Part shown: positions 1 to 8,741 of the stretch, one piece after another
Numbering within the stretch: position 1 is the stretch's first letter
How the letters are laid out: each line of letters starts with the position of its first letter
NCBI GenBank assembly: GCA_024742815.1
Contig: JANSXX010000003.1
Coordinates: 62,001 to 126,000 of the forward strand
DNA length: 64,000 nucleotides
Source of the DNA: HXMU1420-13 sp024742815
Lineage (GTDB): Bacteria; Bacteroidota; Rhodothermia; Balneolales; Balneolaceae
Reading direction: 5' to 3'
Translations under genes and position numbers: made by a program
The notes under the pieces: model-generated
Database searches by the model: none
Told to the model about the DNA's origin: nothing
Seen by the model: the letters and a program-made list of their open reading frames with translations, nothing else

Positions 1-848
1 GCATGCAGTTCGTCTATAAACTCATTGTTCTTTGTAGAGTGATGATTGGAATTGATCGACATCCAGCTCCCGGCTTTTTTAGGGTTTTTAGCGATTTCTG
101 TGATGGTTCTACGCTCCGAAATATGGTATGGCGGACGATTAACCGATTCTGCGTGACGATCTCTCAAATGCATCAACTTTGAAAATATGTGCCATTCCAC
201 TTCCGTCATATCGCCTTTATATTTTTCTTTCAGAATCTCATTCTGATCGGCGTCCTCATAATTCTGAGTTTCGAAATGATGCATTTCCTGATCAATCCAA
301 ACACTAACACCACGCTCGTCGGCATGTTTAACAAATACATCATATAAATCAGGCAGATGGATTACATCCAGTATCGCATAATTGATTTGCTCATCCGATA
401 ACGGTCGCCTGAACCAATTACTTTGCTGAGAAGCTTTAGAAAGTGTGATTCCCAATACATCCTGCAACAACGTAGCCAACGAGGCCGGTGGATAATTCAG
501 TAGCGCACTCACCATCTGCAGATCATATAAACCTCGCGGAAAACAACCCAATGAATGGAGTAGTCGGATATCCTCACCAAAAGAAAACACAATTTTTTTG
601 ATATCCGGATTCTCGAAAACTTCGAAAATGGGTTGTAAGTCCAATTCAGCTATAACCGGGTCGATGAGATAAGTATGAGTCCCATCAAAAATTTGAATCA
701 GGCAAAGATTGAATCCATAGCGGAATCGGTTCTTGTCAAACTCCAGATCTACGGAGAGCTGTTTGGTGTTGTTTAATTGTGCGGCTGCTTGGTTTACTGC
801 AGCCTGATCATCAACGTATATATACGGTAGCTTTTTTTGTTCACTCAT
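1..848 (-). CDS. rnd: Ribonuclease D-like 3'-5' exonuclease (C-terminus cut by window edge)
   Basis: Translating the minus strand from the ATG at 846-848 gives 282 residues open to the window edge. A DEDDy exonuclease fold is readable: D34-x-E36 in 'SVDLEFD' (Exo I), a GED segment in the Exo II region, and 'YAILD' as the Exo III Y-x3-D. A later stretch rich in His, Arg and Glu starts the region that in RNase D leads to HRDC domains. RNase D trims tRNA and other structured RNA 3' ends in the cytoplasm. The missing C-terminus prevents a length comparison. The gene stands alone, about 80 bp upstream of the end of a neighbouring minus-strand gene. Confidence 0.8.
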   Translation of the reverse strand, partial: MSEQKKLPYIYVDDQAAVNQAAAQLNNTKQLSVDLEFDKNRFRYGFNLCLIQIFDGTHTYLIDPVIAELDLQPIFEVFENPDIKKIVFSFGEDIRLLHSLGCFPRGLYDLQMVSALLNYPPASLATLLQDVLGITLSKASQQSNWFRRPLSDEQINYAILDVIHLPDLYDVFVKHADERGVSVWIDQEMHHFETQNYEDADQNEILKEKYKGDMTEVEWHIFSKLMHLRDRHAESVNRPPYHISERRTITEIAKNPKKAGSWMSINSNHHSTKNNEFIDELH

Positions 849-929
849 GCGCGATGAGTATAATGAATGATGAAATCAGATTGAAGGACTAAGTGTTAAC
901 TTTTGATAGTTCTGTAACAAGTATCACGA

Positions 930-1811
930 TTAACGATGTTGTTCGTATCTATTAACCGGAAGGGCAGATGCGATTCGTTCAATATCTTCGGGAGACGGAA
1001 TAGAACTTAGTGAATTCATATTTTCGGTTAATTGTTTGATTGTTCTCATCCCCAAAACCGCACTCGAAACTGTTTGCTTGGCGAGCACATATTGAATAGC
1101 CAATGAGAGTTCATTTCCTGTATCCTGGAGTTTTGCTTGAAGTTCAGCAACTTGCGATTCAGCGTAATTCAAATACGGTTTAGCGGGCTTATCTACCAAT
1201 AATCCTTTCGCAAGTGTTCCTCGGGTTATCACCGAAATATCATGTGTACCTAACAGTTCCAGCATTGCTTCTTCGGGTCGGCGATCTAGCACACTGTACT
1301 GCATCATAACGGAACTCATATTCGATTTTGAAACCCATTCCCTGATCACATTTGGGCGAATCGAGGAAATTCCGTAGGCTCTGATTTTCCCTTGTTCCTT
1401 GAGCAATTCAAACGCTTCAATGGTTTCGTCGATGGGATCTTCAATGGTACCACCATGCAGCTGATAGAGGTCGATGTAATCGGTGTTTAATCGGCGAAGA
1501 GAATCTTCTACTGCTTTGAGAATGTATGTTTTGGTAGGATTCCAATCCCAGCCGGAGCCGTCTTCCCGCCATTGATTACCAACTTTGGTGGCAATAATCA
1601 CTTGATTTCTGACCGACTGAAGTGCTTTTCCAACCACTCGTTCATTTTCGCCCTTGTTGTACAGATCGGCGGTATCGAAAAAATTAATGCCACGATCTAC
1701 AGCAGATCGAAGCATAGATTCGGAATCTTTTGACTTTACATCCTGCGACATGCAACCAAAACTGATTTCTGAAACTTTAAGTGATGTTTTTCCAATTCTT
1801 CTATACTTCAT
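930..1811 (-). CDS. Aldo/keto reductase
   Basis: This 293-residue protein has the AKR TIM-barrel signature: 'FDTADLY' supplies D46 and Y51, K76 lies in 'ATKVG' and H119 in 'LYQLHG', which is the full catalytic tetrad at normal spacing. The C-terminal 'AVLGMRTIKQL' resembles the cofactor-binding segment of AKR11/12-like enzymes. It should reduce aldehydes or ketones with NADPH in the cytosol; the substrate cannot be told. It appears monocistronic. A TAnnTTTG-like box (1845-1852, minus strand) lies just upstream but lacks a clear -33 partner. Confidence 0.9.
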   Translation of the reverse strand: MKYRRIGKTSLKVSEISFGCMSQDVKSKDSESMLRSAVDRGINFFDTADLYNKGENERVVGKALQSVRNQVIIATKVGNQWREDGSGWDWNPTKTYILKAVEDSLRRLNTDYIDLYQLHGGTIEDPIDETIEAFELLKEQGKIRAYGISSIRPNVIREWVSKSNMSSVMMQYSVLDRRPEEAMLELLGTHDISVITRGTLAKGLLVDKPAKPYLNYAESQVAELQAKLQDTGNELSLAIQYVLAKQTVSSAVLGMRTIKQLTENMNSLSSIPSPEDIERIASALPVNRYEQHR

Positions 1812-1860
1812 TGATACTTAGGTAGTTGTATGTATGGATTAAATCAAAAATATTAGTGAT

Positions 1861-2370
1861 ATGCCTACATCACATTACTTTTTACTTTTTCTGGCGATAA
1901 TTTGCTTAGCCTGTGCTCCGACAAAAGTGGCACTCGATCTTAAATCTGATCAAATGATCAGTGATGTTAACAGGGAAATGAATGTAAAGAAAACGAAAGT
2001 TTACCTGAAAGAAAGACGAGTACTTACAAAGGGTGAATTTGTATTGAGATCGGATTCACTGTTGCAAATCAATGGCGATGAAATTCAACGTTTCGGAATT
2101 GATGAAATCTATGCGATCAAAACTGTTGGAAATCATTCATCAACAACAATACTTTCGGTAGGAATGATAGGCGCAGGAGCAGCGATTTTCGCTACCACAC
2201 TAAAAGATTATTCAGATCAGTATCCTACTCCAAATACGCCTGATGAATCAAGAAGTGAATCGTTAACAGATACTTTTAAAGGGAATTTCCTTGGTTCGTT
2301 ACTTACCATTTCTGGACTGATTATTCTAATAGGAGGAATTCGTCAGGTTACTACTTGGTACGAGTTTTAG
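1861..2370 (+). CDS. Small putative lipoprotein, unknown function
   Basis: This 169-residue protein begins with a hydrophobic stretch ending in the lipobox 'CLAC', predicting lipidation at Cys18. It is followed by a charged region of about 70 residues with Lys/Arg-rich beta-like segments, then two hydrophobic segments near residues 97-113 and 144-160 that are glycine-rich and could insert in a membrane. I do not recognise the family. Its stop lies three bases from the stop of the convergent Pmp3-like gene. The function is unknown; an envelope location is inferred from the leader. Confidence 0.7.
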   Translation: MPTSHYFLLFLAIICLACAPTKVALDLKSDQMISDVNREMNVKKTKVYLKERRVLTKGEFVLRSDSLLQINGDEIQRFGIDEIYAIKTVGNHSSTTILSVGMIGAGAAIFATTLKDYSDQYPTPNTPDESRSESLTDTFKGNFLGSLLTISGLIILIGGIRQVTTWYEF

Positions 2371-2373
2371 AAA

Positions 2374-2541
2374 TTACTTATCCGCTTTAGCAATAATCCA
2401 AACAGCATGGATTAACCCGAGAATATAAAAGCCGAATATGGTGAGTAAAATATTGATCCAAAAGGCACCTTTAATGCCAACGGTAAAGAAAACCCCAAGT
2501 GGTGGAAGTAAAATGGTAAGAATGATTCTAAGAATACTCAT
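2374..2541 (-). CDS. Pmp3/YqaE family small membrane protein
   Basis: A short minus-strand gene of 55 residues begins MSILRIILTILLPPLGVFF and contains 'FWINILLTIFGFYILGLIHAVW'-like hydrophobic sequence, read here in two parts. Two membrane helices, the 'PPLGVF' turn and the 'G..IHA.WI' end are the hallmarks of the Pmp3/YqaE (UPF0057) family, small proteolipids tied to membrane potential and salt or stress tolerance. The length of about 52-55 residues fits the family exactly. It converges with the lipoprotein gene with a 3-bp gap. Confidence 0.88.
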   Translation of the reverse strand: MSILRIILTILLPPLGVFFTVGIKGAFWINILLTIFGFYILGLIHAVWIIAKADK

Positions 2542-2762
2542 GATAAACTAGGTTTGATTGGTTTTGCGTGTGGAAGGTACGAGCTAAGGTAAATTGAGTT
2601 ACATGCTAAGTTGATTGATGAACCCATTCGTCATTTGCATGAAAGTGGAGTGATAGAAAGCTTTTATAATTGTTGGTATTCATTTCGCTTTAACTTGAAA
2701 CCAACAGCCGGGTATCCACCCGACAGATGGATAATTAAACGCTAAAAAGGGTGAGGATAACG

Positions 2763-3158
2763 CTAATTTACCGAATCAATTTCTAATGCTTCGAATAAAT
2801 AAAACCGAATCATTTCAATATCAAGTGACTGATCTACCGGGAAAGTAAGCGTTCGAACATATTTTCGTTTCTCTGCAGCAAGTGCGTTATAAGGATCGGG
2901 GAGAAGATGGCCTTGAGTAAAACCTAAAACCACTGAGTGATCGGGTACATTTCCCCATGGAATGCTGGCCGGCCAAATACAACAAATGTTTTTGCGAACG
3001 GAATAGAAAGGCACGTTAAAGGACAGTTTTTCCTTTATGTGCGGAATACATTCGAAAACTAAAGAGCGAAGTTCTTCAACTATTATAAGTTCATTCTCCG
3101 GGAGATAATCCAGGAATTCATCCACTGAATTAAAATTCACTTTCTGAATTTTATTCAT
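2763..3158 (-). CDS. DUF1801-type protein (YdhG-like)
   Basis: The start is placed at the ATG 3156-3158, giving 131 residues beginning MNKIQKVNFNSVDEF; an upstream extension would lie inside the preceding gene. The pattern of 'LPENE..IVEELRSLVFE' followed by a 'FNVPFYSVRKNICCIWP' core and 'VVLGFTQGHLL' resembles DUF1801 proteins, which include the proposed iron chaperone YdhG/Fra. ATGAATAA at 3151-3158 holds both this start and the stop of the upstream beta-lactamase-like gene, so translation is likely coupled. The actual ligand is not known. Confidence 0.7.
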   Translation of the reverse strand: MNKIQKVNFNSVDEFLDYLPENELIIVEELRSLVFECIPHIKEKLSFNVPFYSVRKNICCIWPASIPWGNVPDHSVVLGFTQGHLLPDPYNALAAEKRKYVRTLTFPVDQSLDIEMIRFYLFEALEIDSVN

Positions 3159-4386
3159 CCGATGCAGGCAAGGTTTCGATCGCAGATTGTTGGGTGGAAT
3201 CGATAAAGGCATGCAGACGATTGAATTCTTTAAAGAATTCCGGGATGACTTCGAGTGCGTAGCTACTGTTAGAGTTTATCAAAATGCTGATGCCTATTTG
3301 TCGCTCCCGATCGAATGCAATTTCACTGCGAAAACCATTCACATACCCACCATGGTACACAATGGTTTGATCTTCATGTTCTAATACTCGCCAACCCATT
3401 GCATAAAATGATTCATTCACACCATCCCAATGTCTGCTAAATCGTTTATTTGGGATTCTCGAAACAGGTGTAAAAATCTCATCCAAAGTAGATTCTGATA
3501 TTAAATCCGATCGGTTTCCGGTTAACAGAAGTAACCATTGTCCCATATCTTTGGCCGAAGCGTTAATTCCACCTGCCGAAATTGCATTGTAATAATTGTC
3601 TTTGATGGAGACAGGAACGCGCTTTTTTTGTCGATAACTGTACAAATGTGGCTGAGCAACGTTCGTATTGGTTTCGAACACAGAAACATCCGCCGATGCT
3701 TGTGTCATTGCCAGAGGCGTAAAAATTTCTTCTTCCAACAGTGTTTTGAAATCGGTATTGGTCCGTTGCTCCAGCACTTTCTCAATAACACTGTATGCAG
3801 CATTGGTATAAGCGTGTCTTCGACCTTCTTGATCGATAAGTGGGACATCCTCAAACCGGGGGATAATTCGTTCAAGGGTTAAACCATCCTCAACAAGATT
3901 GGTGTAGGCATGGCGGGGAAGTCCCGTTGTGTGTTCCAGCAAATGCCTAACTCTAACTCGTGCTGTTTGCTCATTATCATTTAACCTAAAATAAGGCAAA
4001 ATACTTGCCACAGAATCATCGAAGGATAAAACACCCTGATCATACATCATTCCTGCTAACACTGCGGCAAACCCTTTAGAGACACTGCCAAGGCGGAATA
4101 CAGTATAGGCATCAACCGGCATTTCTGAGTTTAGCTCTCGCACACCAAAACCATTCGAAGCCAAAACCTGATCCCTATAAGTGATGACATACGAACCACC
4201 GGGGATGTTTTTGTTTGTCGCACCTAAAGAAATCGTAGAATCAAACTGCTGAATAAATTGCACCAACGAATCTCTAACAGGGTCTTTTTTTTCTACGGGA
4301 TTAGCGGGAGGGGTTTCCGATTCATAAATTTTGGTGAAACCGAAAATGAGCAGAATAATCCCTATTAAAAAAATGGCTTTAGGCAC
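3151..4386 (-). CDS. Serine beta-lactamase / penicillin-binding-like hydrolase (class C fold)
   Basis: This 411-residue protein has an N-terminal hydrophobic segment (about residues 4-18), suggesting membrane anchoring with the enzyme in the periplasm. It carries the three active-site motifs of the beta-lactamase class C/PBP4*/esterase EstB superfamily: S101-V-S-K104 in 'RLGSVSKGF', Y193-T-N195, and H345-G-G in place of KTG. Such enzymes act as D-aminopeptidases, esterases or peptidases, and only a minority are true beta-lactamases, so resistance should not be assumed. The stop overlaps the start of the DUF1801 gene by 8 nt, indicating a two-gene operon. Confidence 0.88.
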   Translation of the reverse strand: MPKAIFLIGIILLIFGFTKIYESETPPANPVEKKDPVRDSLVQFIQQFDSTISLGATNKNIPGGSYVITYRDQVLASNGFGVRELNSEMPVDAYTVFRLGSVSKGFAAVLAGMMYDQGVLSFDDSVASILPYFRLNDNEQTARVRVRHLLEHTTGLPRHAYTNLVEDGLTLERIIPRFEDVPLIDQEGRRHAYTNAAYSVIEKVLEQRTNTDFKTLLEEEIFTPLAMTQASADVSVFETNTNVAQPHLYSYRQKKRVPVSIKDNYYNAISAGGINASAKDMGQWLLLLTGNRSDLISESTLDEIFTPVSRIPNKRFSRHWDGVNESFYAMGWRVLEHEDQTIVYHGGYVNGFRSEIAFDRERQIGISILINSNSSYALEVIPEFFKEFNRLHAFIDSTQQSAIETLPASDE

Positions 4387-4582
4387 GAAGTAGATAGTTT
4401 TATAATTCGATGAGTGAAGTTACGTATTAAATTACTTTCAACGGTAATCAGAGACGAAAAAGAATTCAAAAGGTTAGACTGAAAATTTGGTAAGCCTGTT
4501 TAAAAAAATCTGAATTACTTCGCTTTAAACTTTCGGTTCTTCTTCGTGAGAGGTATAAAACAATCCTGTCCCCAAATGCCCA

Positions 4583-4618
4583 TAAATAAAAAAGCTCTTA
4601 GTGTGTTCTAAGAGCTTT
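4583..4618 (-). terminator. Rho-independent terminator of dps
   Basis: An 11-bp perfect stem pairs 4591-4601 with 4608-4618 around a 6-base loop. Read on the minus strand it is followed by a T-rich run. It lies 18 bases past the dps stop. Confidence 0.85.
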
Positions 4619-4636
4619 GGAGGGTGAAATGCTTAT

Positions 4637-5131
4637 TTATTTCAAAAACGAGCTGTACATCCAAACTTTCTTTTCTTGCTCGCGAATGTAATCGCTCATC
4701 ATAGCATTGGTTCCTTCGTCGTCCATTAAATCCGACATATTTAGGATGGTTCGCTGTTTTTGAAGTAAGATTTTGAATGCACTCAATATCTCTGAAACGG
4801 CTTTTTCTCCGTCTTTCACTTCCACACTTTCGGGGATGTCTGCTACTTTCAAATATTCTGTAAACCTGTGATCAGGAGAGAACCCTAAGGTCAACACGCG
4901 TTCGGCGACTTCATCGATTTTTTCGAATAGATCGTTATATAATTCCTCGAACTTTTCGTGTAGTTCAAAGAACTTATCACCCTGAATATTCCAGTGGTAG
5001 CCGCGTACATTTTGATAAAAAACAGAATAGTTAGCCAACAACTCATTTAAATGCTTAGCTAACTCTTCACTCTTTTCGATATCTAGTCCGATTCGATTTA
5101 ATTTTTCCGCTTCTTTAGTTACAGTACTCAT
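4637..5131 (-). CDS. dps: Dps family DNA-binding ferritin-like protein
   Basis: This 164-residue protein has the Dps inter-subunit ferroxidase ligands at the right spacing: H46 in 'GYHWNIQG', H58 in 'FELHEKFEE', then D73 and E77 in 'KIDEVAER'. 'YHWN.QG..F..LH' is diagnostic of Dps. The protein should form a 12-mer that oxidises iron with peroxide and protects the nucleoid in stress or stationary phase. The N-terminal 20 residues are Lys/Glu-rich and could aid DNA contact. It has its own terminator and no close neighbour, so it is probably regulated alone. Confidence 0.95.
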   Translation of the reverse strand: MSTVTKEAEKLNRIGLDIEKSEELAKHLNELLANYSVFYQNVRGYHWNIQGDKFFELHEKFEELYNDLFEKIDEVAERVLTLGFSPDHRFTEYLKVADIPESVEVKDGEKAVSEILSAFKILLQKQRTILNMSDLMDDEGTNAMMSDYIREQEKKVWMYSSFLK

Positions 5132-5237
5132 AATTAACCCTTGATTTATATGTTAAATTCAACCGTTAGAACTCACATCATACAGAAAAGATTCAAATCA
5201 TTACATCGTTTAAAATGATTGAAAGTATAGCGGAAAA

Positions 5238-5849
5238 CTAAGTACGTTTCCGAGCTTGAATCAGCCAGAATAAGGAGCTCAATTGTTCATGACGTGTTTT
5301 TTCCAACTGCGTATGAGTTAGCAGTTCATCCACATTTCGAGTGATGGAGGTAGCTAAAAGATTGGTAAGCAGATTTAGGGCTTTTCTTAGAAATCCTGCT
5401 GTTTTTCCCGGAGCCACAAATTTATCCATGATGGTACACATGCCACCCGGTTTCAAAACTCGCTCTGTTTCGGTGATGCAACCAACAGGATCTGGAATTA
5501 CTGCTAAAATTAAGTGTAGAATTACGATATCAAAACTTTGGTCATCGAATACCAAATTACTACCATCCATTACATAGGAATCGATTTCCATTCTCAGCTC
5601 TCGAGCACGTTGATCACTCGCTTTAACCATGGCCGGTGTTATATCTACCACAGTAAGTTCAATATCTTTTGGGAGAAGGTCTAAATCCAAGCCGGTACCG
5701 GCACCAATAATCAATACTTTTTGTCCGGATTGGAGCCCCAAAGTTTCAATCGATCGCTTTCTTTTTGGCCAGAAGTAACGGTCGACTACATTATATACCG
5801 GTCGATAAATCGTATATCGAATTTTATTCCATGTGTTGGTATTTACCAT
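5238..5849 (-). CDS. Class I SAM-dependent methyltransferase
   Basis: The Rossmann motif I is clear in 'VLIIGAGTGLDLDLLP', followed by the acidic 'LTVVDITPAMV' and a 'ILHLILAVIPDP' motif IV region. The closest general type is the UbiE/Methyltransf_11 group, with 'VLKPGG' after motif V. The start is set at the ATG 5847-5849, one base into the TGA of the SGNH hydrolase (TGATG), rather than at a GTG one codon upstream. It is the last gene of the thr operon by overlap; the substrate is unknown. It may act on a lipid or quinone, but nothing in the sequence decides this. Confidence 0.85.
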   Translation of the reverse strand: MVNTNTWNKIRYTIYRPVYNVVDRYFWPKRKRSIETLGLQSGQKVLIIGAGTGLDLDLLPKDIELTVVDITPAMVKASDQRARELRMEIDSYVMDGSNLVFDDQSFDIVILHLILAVIPDPVGCITETERVLKPGGMCTIMDKFVAPGKTAGFLRKALNLLTNLLATSITRNVDELLTHTQLEKTRHEQLSSLFWLIQARKRT

Positions 5850-6514
5850 CACTTTTTAGGTAAATATTCACCAATTACGGATTCCCAGATTGCGTAGCCT
5901 TTTTCATTCATATGTAAATTGTCGCTGATGAAAATATTATCAAGCACAGCTCCTGAATCATCAAGCATAGGCGACCAAATATCAATAAAGGTAATATCGT
6001 TAAAATCACCCGTTTCAGTTAATCCATGCAAAGCATTATTTAAGCGCTCATATTCATCCTTTAAATGCCAACGGGCAACGCTTGGTTTTGCAGCAATCAG
6101 ATAGAGTTGAGCCTCAGGTAGGGTAGCTTGAATATCGGATAGTAAGAGAATAGCATCTTCTAAAATTTCTTCGGTAGATTTGCCGCTATTCACATCGTTA
6201 TCTCCTTCGTAGATAAATACCATATCCGGCTGGAACCGATAAATTAACTCCTCCCGATAATGCATTAAGTCACTGAATTCGGATCCTCCAAACCCATTAT
6301 TCAATACTTGATAACCGGGAAAGCTCGACTCCAAATTTCCCCACATTCTTATGCTTGAACTTCCTGTAAAAACTACAGTGGGTTCGGTGGTAGATTTCTC
6401 AAATTCACGTTCAGTAATAATTCCGATTTCTGAGGCAAAACGGGTAGGATCTTGGCCATTAACCTTTGTTGAGTAAAGTAGAATGGGAAGGAGTAGTAGC
6501 AGAGTAACTCTCAT
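5849..6514 (-). CDS. Secreted SGNH/GDSL hydrolase
   Basis: A signal peptide (about residues 1-20, ending near 'KVNGQ') precedes an SGNH hydrolase of normal length (221 residues). Block I is 'FTGSSSIRMW' with Ser53 as probable nucleophile, block III is 'EGDNDVNSG', and block V is D198-N-L-H201. Relatives act as periplasmic esterases on lipids or acetylated sugars. The start overlaps the threonine synthase stop as ATGA (6511-6514), so it is translated from the thr operon although no role in threonine synthesis is evident. Confidence 0.88.
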   Translation of the reverse strand: MRVTLLLLLPILLYSTKVNGQDPTRFASEIGIITEREFEKSTTEPTVVFTGSSSIRMWGNLESSFPGYQVLNNGFGGSEFSDLMHYREELIYRFQPDMVFIYEGDNDVNSGKSTEEILEDAILLLSDIQATLPEAQLYLIAAKPSVARWHLKDEYERLNNALHGLTETGDFNDITFIDIWSPMLDDSGAVLDNIFISDNLHMNEKGYAIWESVIGEYLPKK

Positions 6515-7809
6515 TTTTTATTCATTAAGAATGAGCGGAAATCGGAGAATTCTGCATTAAACGGTATGCTCTTTTTTTCAAGTGATGTTTCTTCAACATG
6601 CGCAGGAACGGGTACATCACGCAGTATTTGATCTTCCACTGTTTGTTTAAATTTTACCGGATGCGCAGTTTCAAGGAGTATTCCTGTGCCTTGTTCAGAT
6701 CGGAAGTAATCCATTAATCCGAGATAACCTACCGCGCCATGAGGATCTAAAATGTATCCGTAGAGGGCATAGGTTTTTCGGATGGCATCTCGAGTACTAT
6801 CGTCGGTGTAGGCATAACCCGAAATGTGTTTTATCATTTGTTGATAAGAACCTTCAAAAAGATCCAGCATTCTGAAAAAATTACTCGGATTGCCCACATC
6901 CATCGCATTCGAAATGGTTGAAACACTCGGTTTCGGTTCGAAATTTCCATTCCACAGATATAAGGGAACGGTGTCATTGGTATTTGAACAAGCCAGAAAA
7001 TGTTTGATGGGTAATCCCATTTTTTGAGCAATCAATCCGGCACTCAAATTGCCATAATTACCACTTGGCACAGAGAAAATAGCATCATTTTTGGCTTCAT
7101 CAGGCAGTTGTGCCCACGCATAAAAATAGTAGATAATTTGTGGTAGCAATCGCGCTATGTTGATGGAATTCGCCGAAGTAAGTTGTTTTGCTTCTCTGAG
7201 TTCATCATCAAGAAAGGCTTGTTTCACCAAAGCCTGACAATCATCAAAAGTGCCGTCCACTTCCAAGGCGGTTATATTTCCACCTAAGGTCGTCATCTGT
7301 TGTTCCTGAAACCCGCTAACCTTACCTGACGGATATAAAATAACGACTTCAATTCCATCAACATTAAAAAACCCATTGGCTACGGCGCTTCCTGTATCTC
7401 CCGATGTGGCTACCAATACCGTAAGTTGGTTGCTTTTCTTTTGTGTAAAATAACTCAAACAACGAGCTAAAAATCGTGCTCCAACGTCTTTAAACGCCAT
7501 TGTTGGGCCATGAAATAATTCGAGTGCATACACCGAGTCATTTATTCGGGTAAGTGGAATATCAAAGCTTAACGTGTCTGCGACGAGTTCTTCTAAAGTT
7601 TCATCAGGGATTTCCCCATCCACAAAATGCCTTAATACTTCGAAGCCGATTTCGGGTAGACTCTTGGTGGAAAGTTCATCGAAAAAAGACGAAGGGAGAA
7701 CGGGAATTTTCTCAGGCATGAATAGCCCGTTATCAGCAGGTAAGCCTCTAAAAATAGCTTCCTGAAAATTTACCGGTTCAACAGTGCCTTTGGTGCTGTA
7801 ATACTTCAT
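6511..7809 (-). CDS. thrC: Threonine synthase
   Basis: This 432-residue PLP enzyme converts O-phosphohomoserine to threonine, the last step of the pathway. The PLP lysine is K107 in 'GPTMAFKDVGARF', and 'VATSGDTGSAVANGF' is the phosphate/PLP-binding loop. The N-terminus 'YYSTKG...F.EA...GL..DNGLFMPE' is typical of the long class II threonine synthases of E. coli type. It overlaps thrB upstream and the SGNH gene downstream, each by ATGA, so it is the third member of a thrABC operon. Confidence 0.96.
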   Translation of the reverse strand: MKYYSTKGTVEPVNFQEAIFRGLPADNGLFMPEKIPVLPSSFFDELSTKSLPEIGFEVLRHFVDGEIPDETLEELVADTLSFDIPLTRINDSVYALELFHGPTMAFKDVGARFLARCLSYFTQKKSNQLTVLVATSGDTGSAVANGFFNVDGIEVVILYPSGKVSGFQEQQMTTLGGNITALEVDGTFDDCQALVKQAFLDDELREAKQLTSANSINIARLLPQIIYYFYAWAQLPDEAKNDAIFSVPSGNYGNLSAGLIAQKMGLPIKHFLACSNTNDTVPLYLWNGNFEPKPSVSTISNAMDVGNPSNFFRMLDLFEGSYQQMIKHISGYAYTDDSTRDAIRKTYALYGYILDPHGAVGYLGLMDYFRSEQGTGILLETAHPVKFKQTVEDQILRDVPVPAHVEETSLEKKSIPFNAEFSDFRSFLMNKK

Positions 7810-8738
7810 GAGATAATTTGAGTGCCGTGAGCATTAACCTGAGAGATGTACACATTCGCCAATATACCATTGCTCGCATATACATTATTAAAAGCTATGG
7901 CGATACCTTCGGCAATTTTTCTGCTGAATGAAAGGGCGAAAATGGAGGGACCGGATCCCGAGATACTAGCGCCTAATGCTCCTTCATTGAGTGCTGCTTT
8001 TTTTGCGTCTTTAAAATACGGAATCAGTTTACTGCGTATGGGTTCTGTAACAACATCTTGTAATGATCTGCCGATGAGATCATAATCCGGTTTTGCCAAT
8101 CCTGAAATTAAACCACCCACATTTCCCCATTGAGTAATAGCATCTTTAATCGGGATGTCTTTTTTCAGAATCTTTTTCGAATCCGACGTTTTTATTTCGA
8201 TTTGAGGATGTACCACACTAGCATACAGCATATCCGGATATTGCAGTTCGATGATATCTAAAGGCTCGTAACTGCGGATTAATGTAAAACCACCCAACAA
8301 ACAGGGCGCAACATTATCGGCATGTGCCGCTCCGGATGCAGCGCGTTCACCTTCCATCGCAAATTTAACCAGTTCTTTTTTCTTGAATGGTTTTCCTAAT
8401 AATTGATTTACCCCAAAAACTGCAGCAGAAGCACTGGATGCACTCGATCCCATGCCACTTCCGGGTTTGATATTTTTGGTTGTATAGAAATGAAAGCCAA
8501 ATTCGATGGATTTTCCATACGCTTTCATCAAAGCTTCTACAGCTACACCAATTACATTTTCTTTGGGGCTCACCGGCAAACCTTCACAACCACGGCCGTT
8601 TTCAATGACCCATTTTTTTGTCGCAATTTTTCTTATGGTCATGGTATCACCAATATCTTTCATGGCAAATCCCATCACATCGTACCCGCAAGCTACATTT
8701 GCAACTGTAGCAGGCGCAAAAACTTTTATTTCTTCCAT
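7806..8738 (-). CDS. thrB: Homoserine kinase
   Basis: This GHMP-family kinase of 310 residues phosphorylates homoserine with ATP. The ATP loop 'PGSGMGSSASSASAA' and the C-terminal 'GASISGSGPSIFAL' motif are both present. The start is set at the ATG 8736-8738, three bases past the thrA stop region; a TTG codon directly before it is an alternative. The stop overlaps the thrC start (ATGA, 7806-7809). Gene order thrA-thrB-thrC follows the pathway order. Confidence 0.96.
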   Translation of the reverse strand: MEEIKVFAPATVANVACGYDVMGFAMKDIGDTMTIRKIATKKWVIENGRGCEGLPVSPKENVIGVAVEALMKAYGKSIEFGFHFYTTKNIKPGSGMGSSASSASAAVFGVNQLLGKPFKKKELVKFAMEGERAASGAAHADNVAPCLLGGFTLIRSYEPLDIIELQYPDMLYASVVHPQIEIKTSDSKKILKKDIPIKDAITQWGNVGGLISGLAKPDYDLIGRSLQDVVTEPIRSKLIPYFKDAKKAALNEGALGASISGSGPSIFALSFSRKIAEGIAIAFNNVYASNGILANVYISQVNAHGTQIIS

Positions 8739-8741
8739 CAA

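Noticed and set aside
3151..4386. Antibiotic resistance by beta-lactamase
   Set aside because: The SxxK, YxN and HGG motifs define the fold but are shared by esterases and peptidases; the protein is membrane-anchored and lies with a DUF1801 gene, so resistance is not supported.
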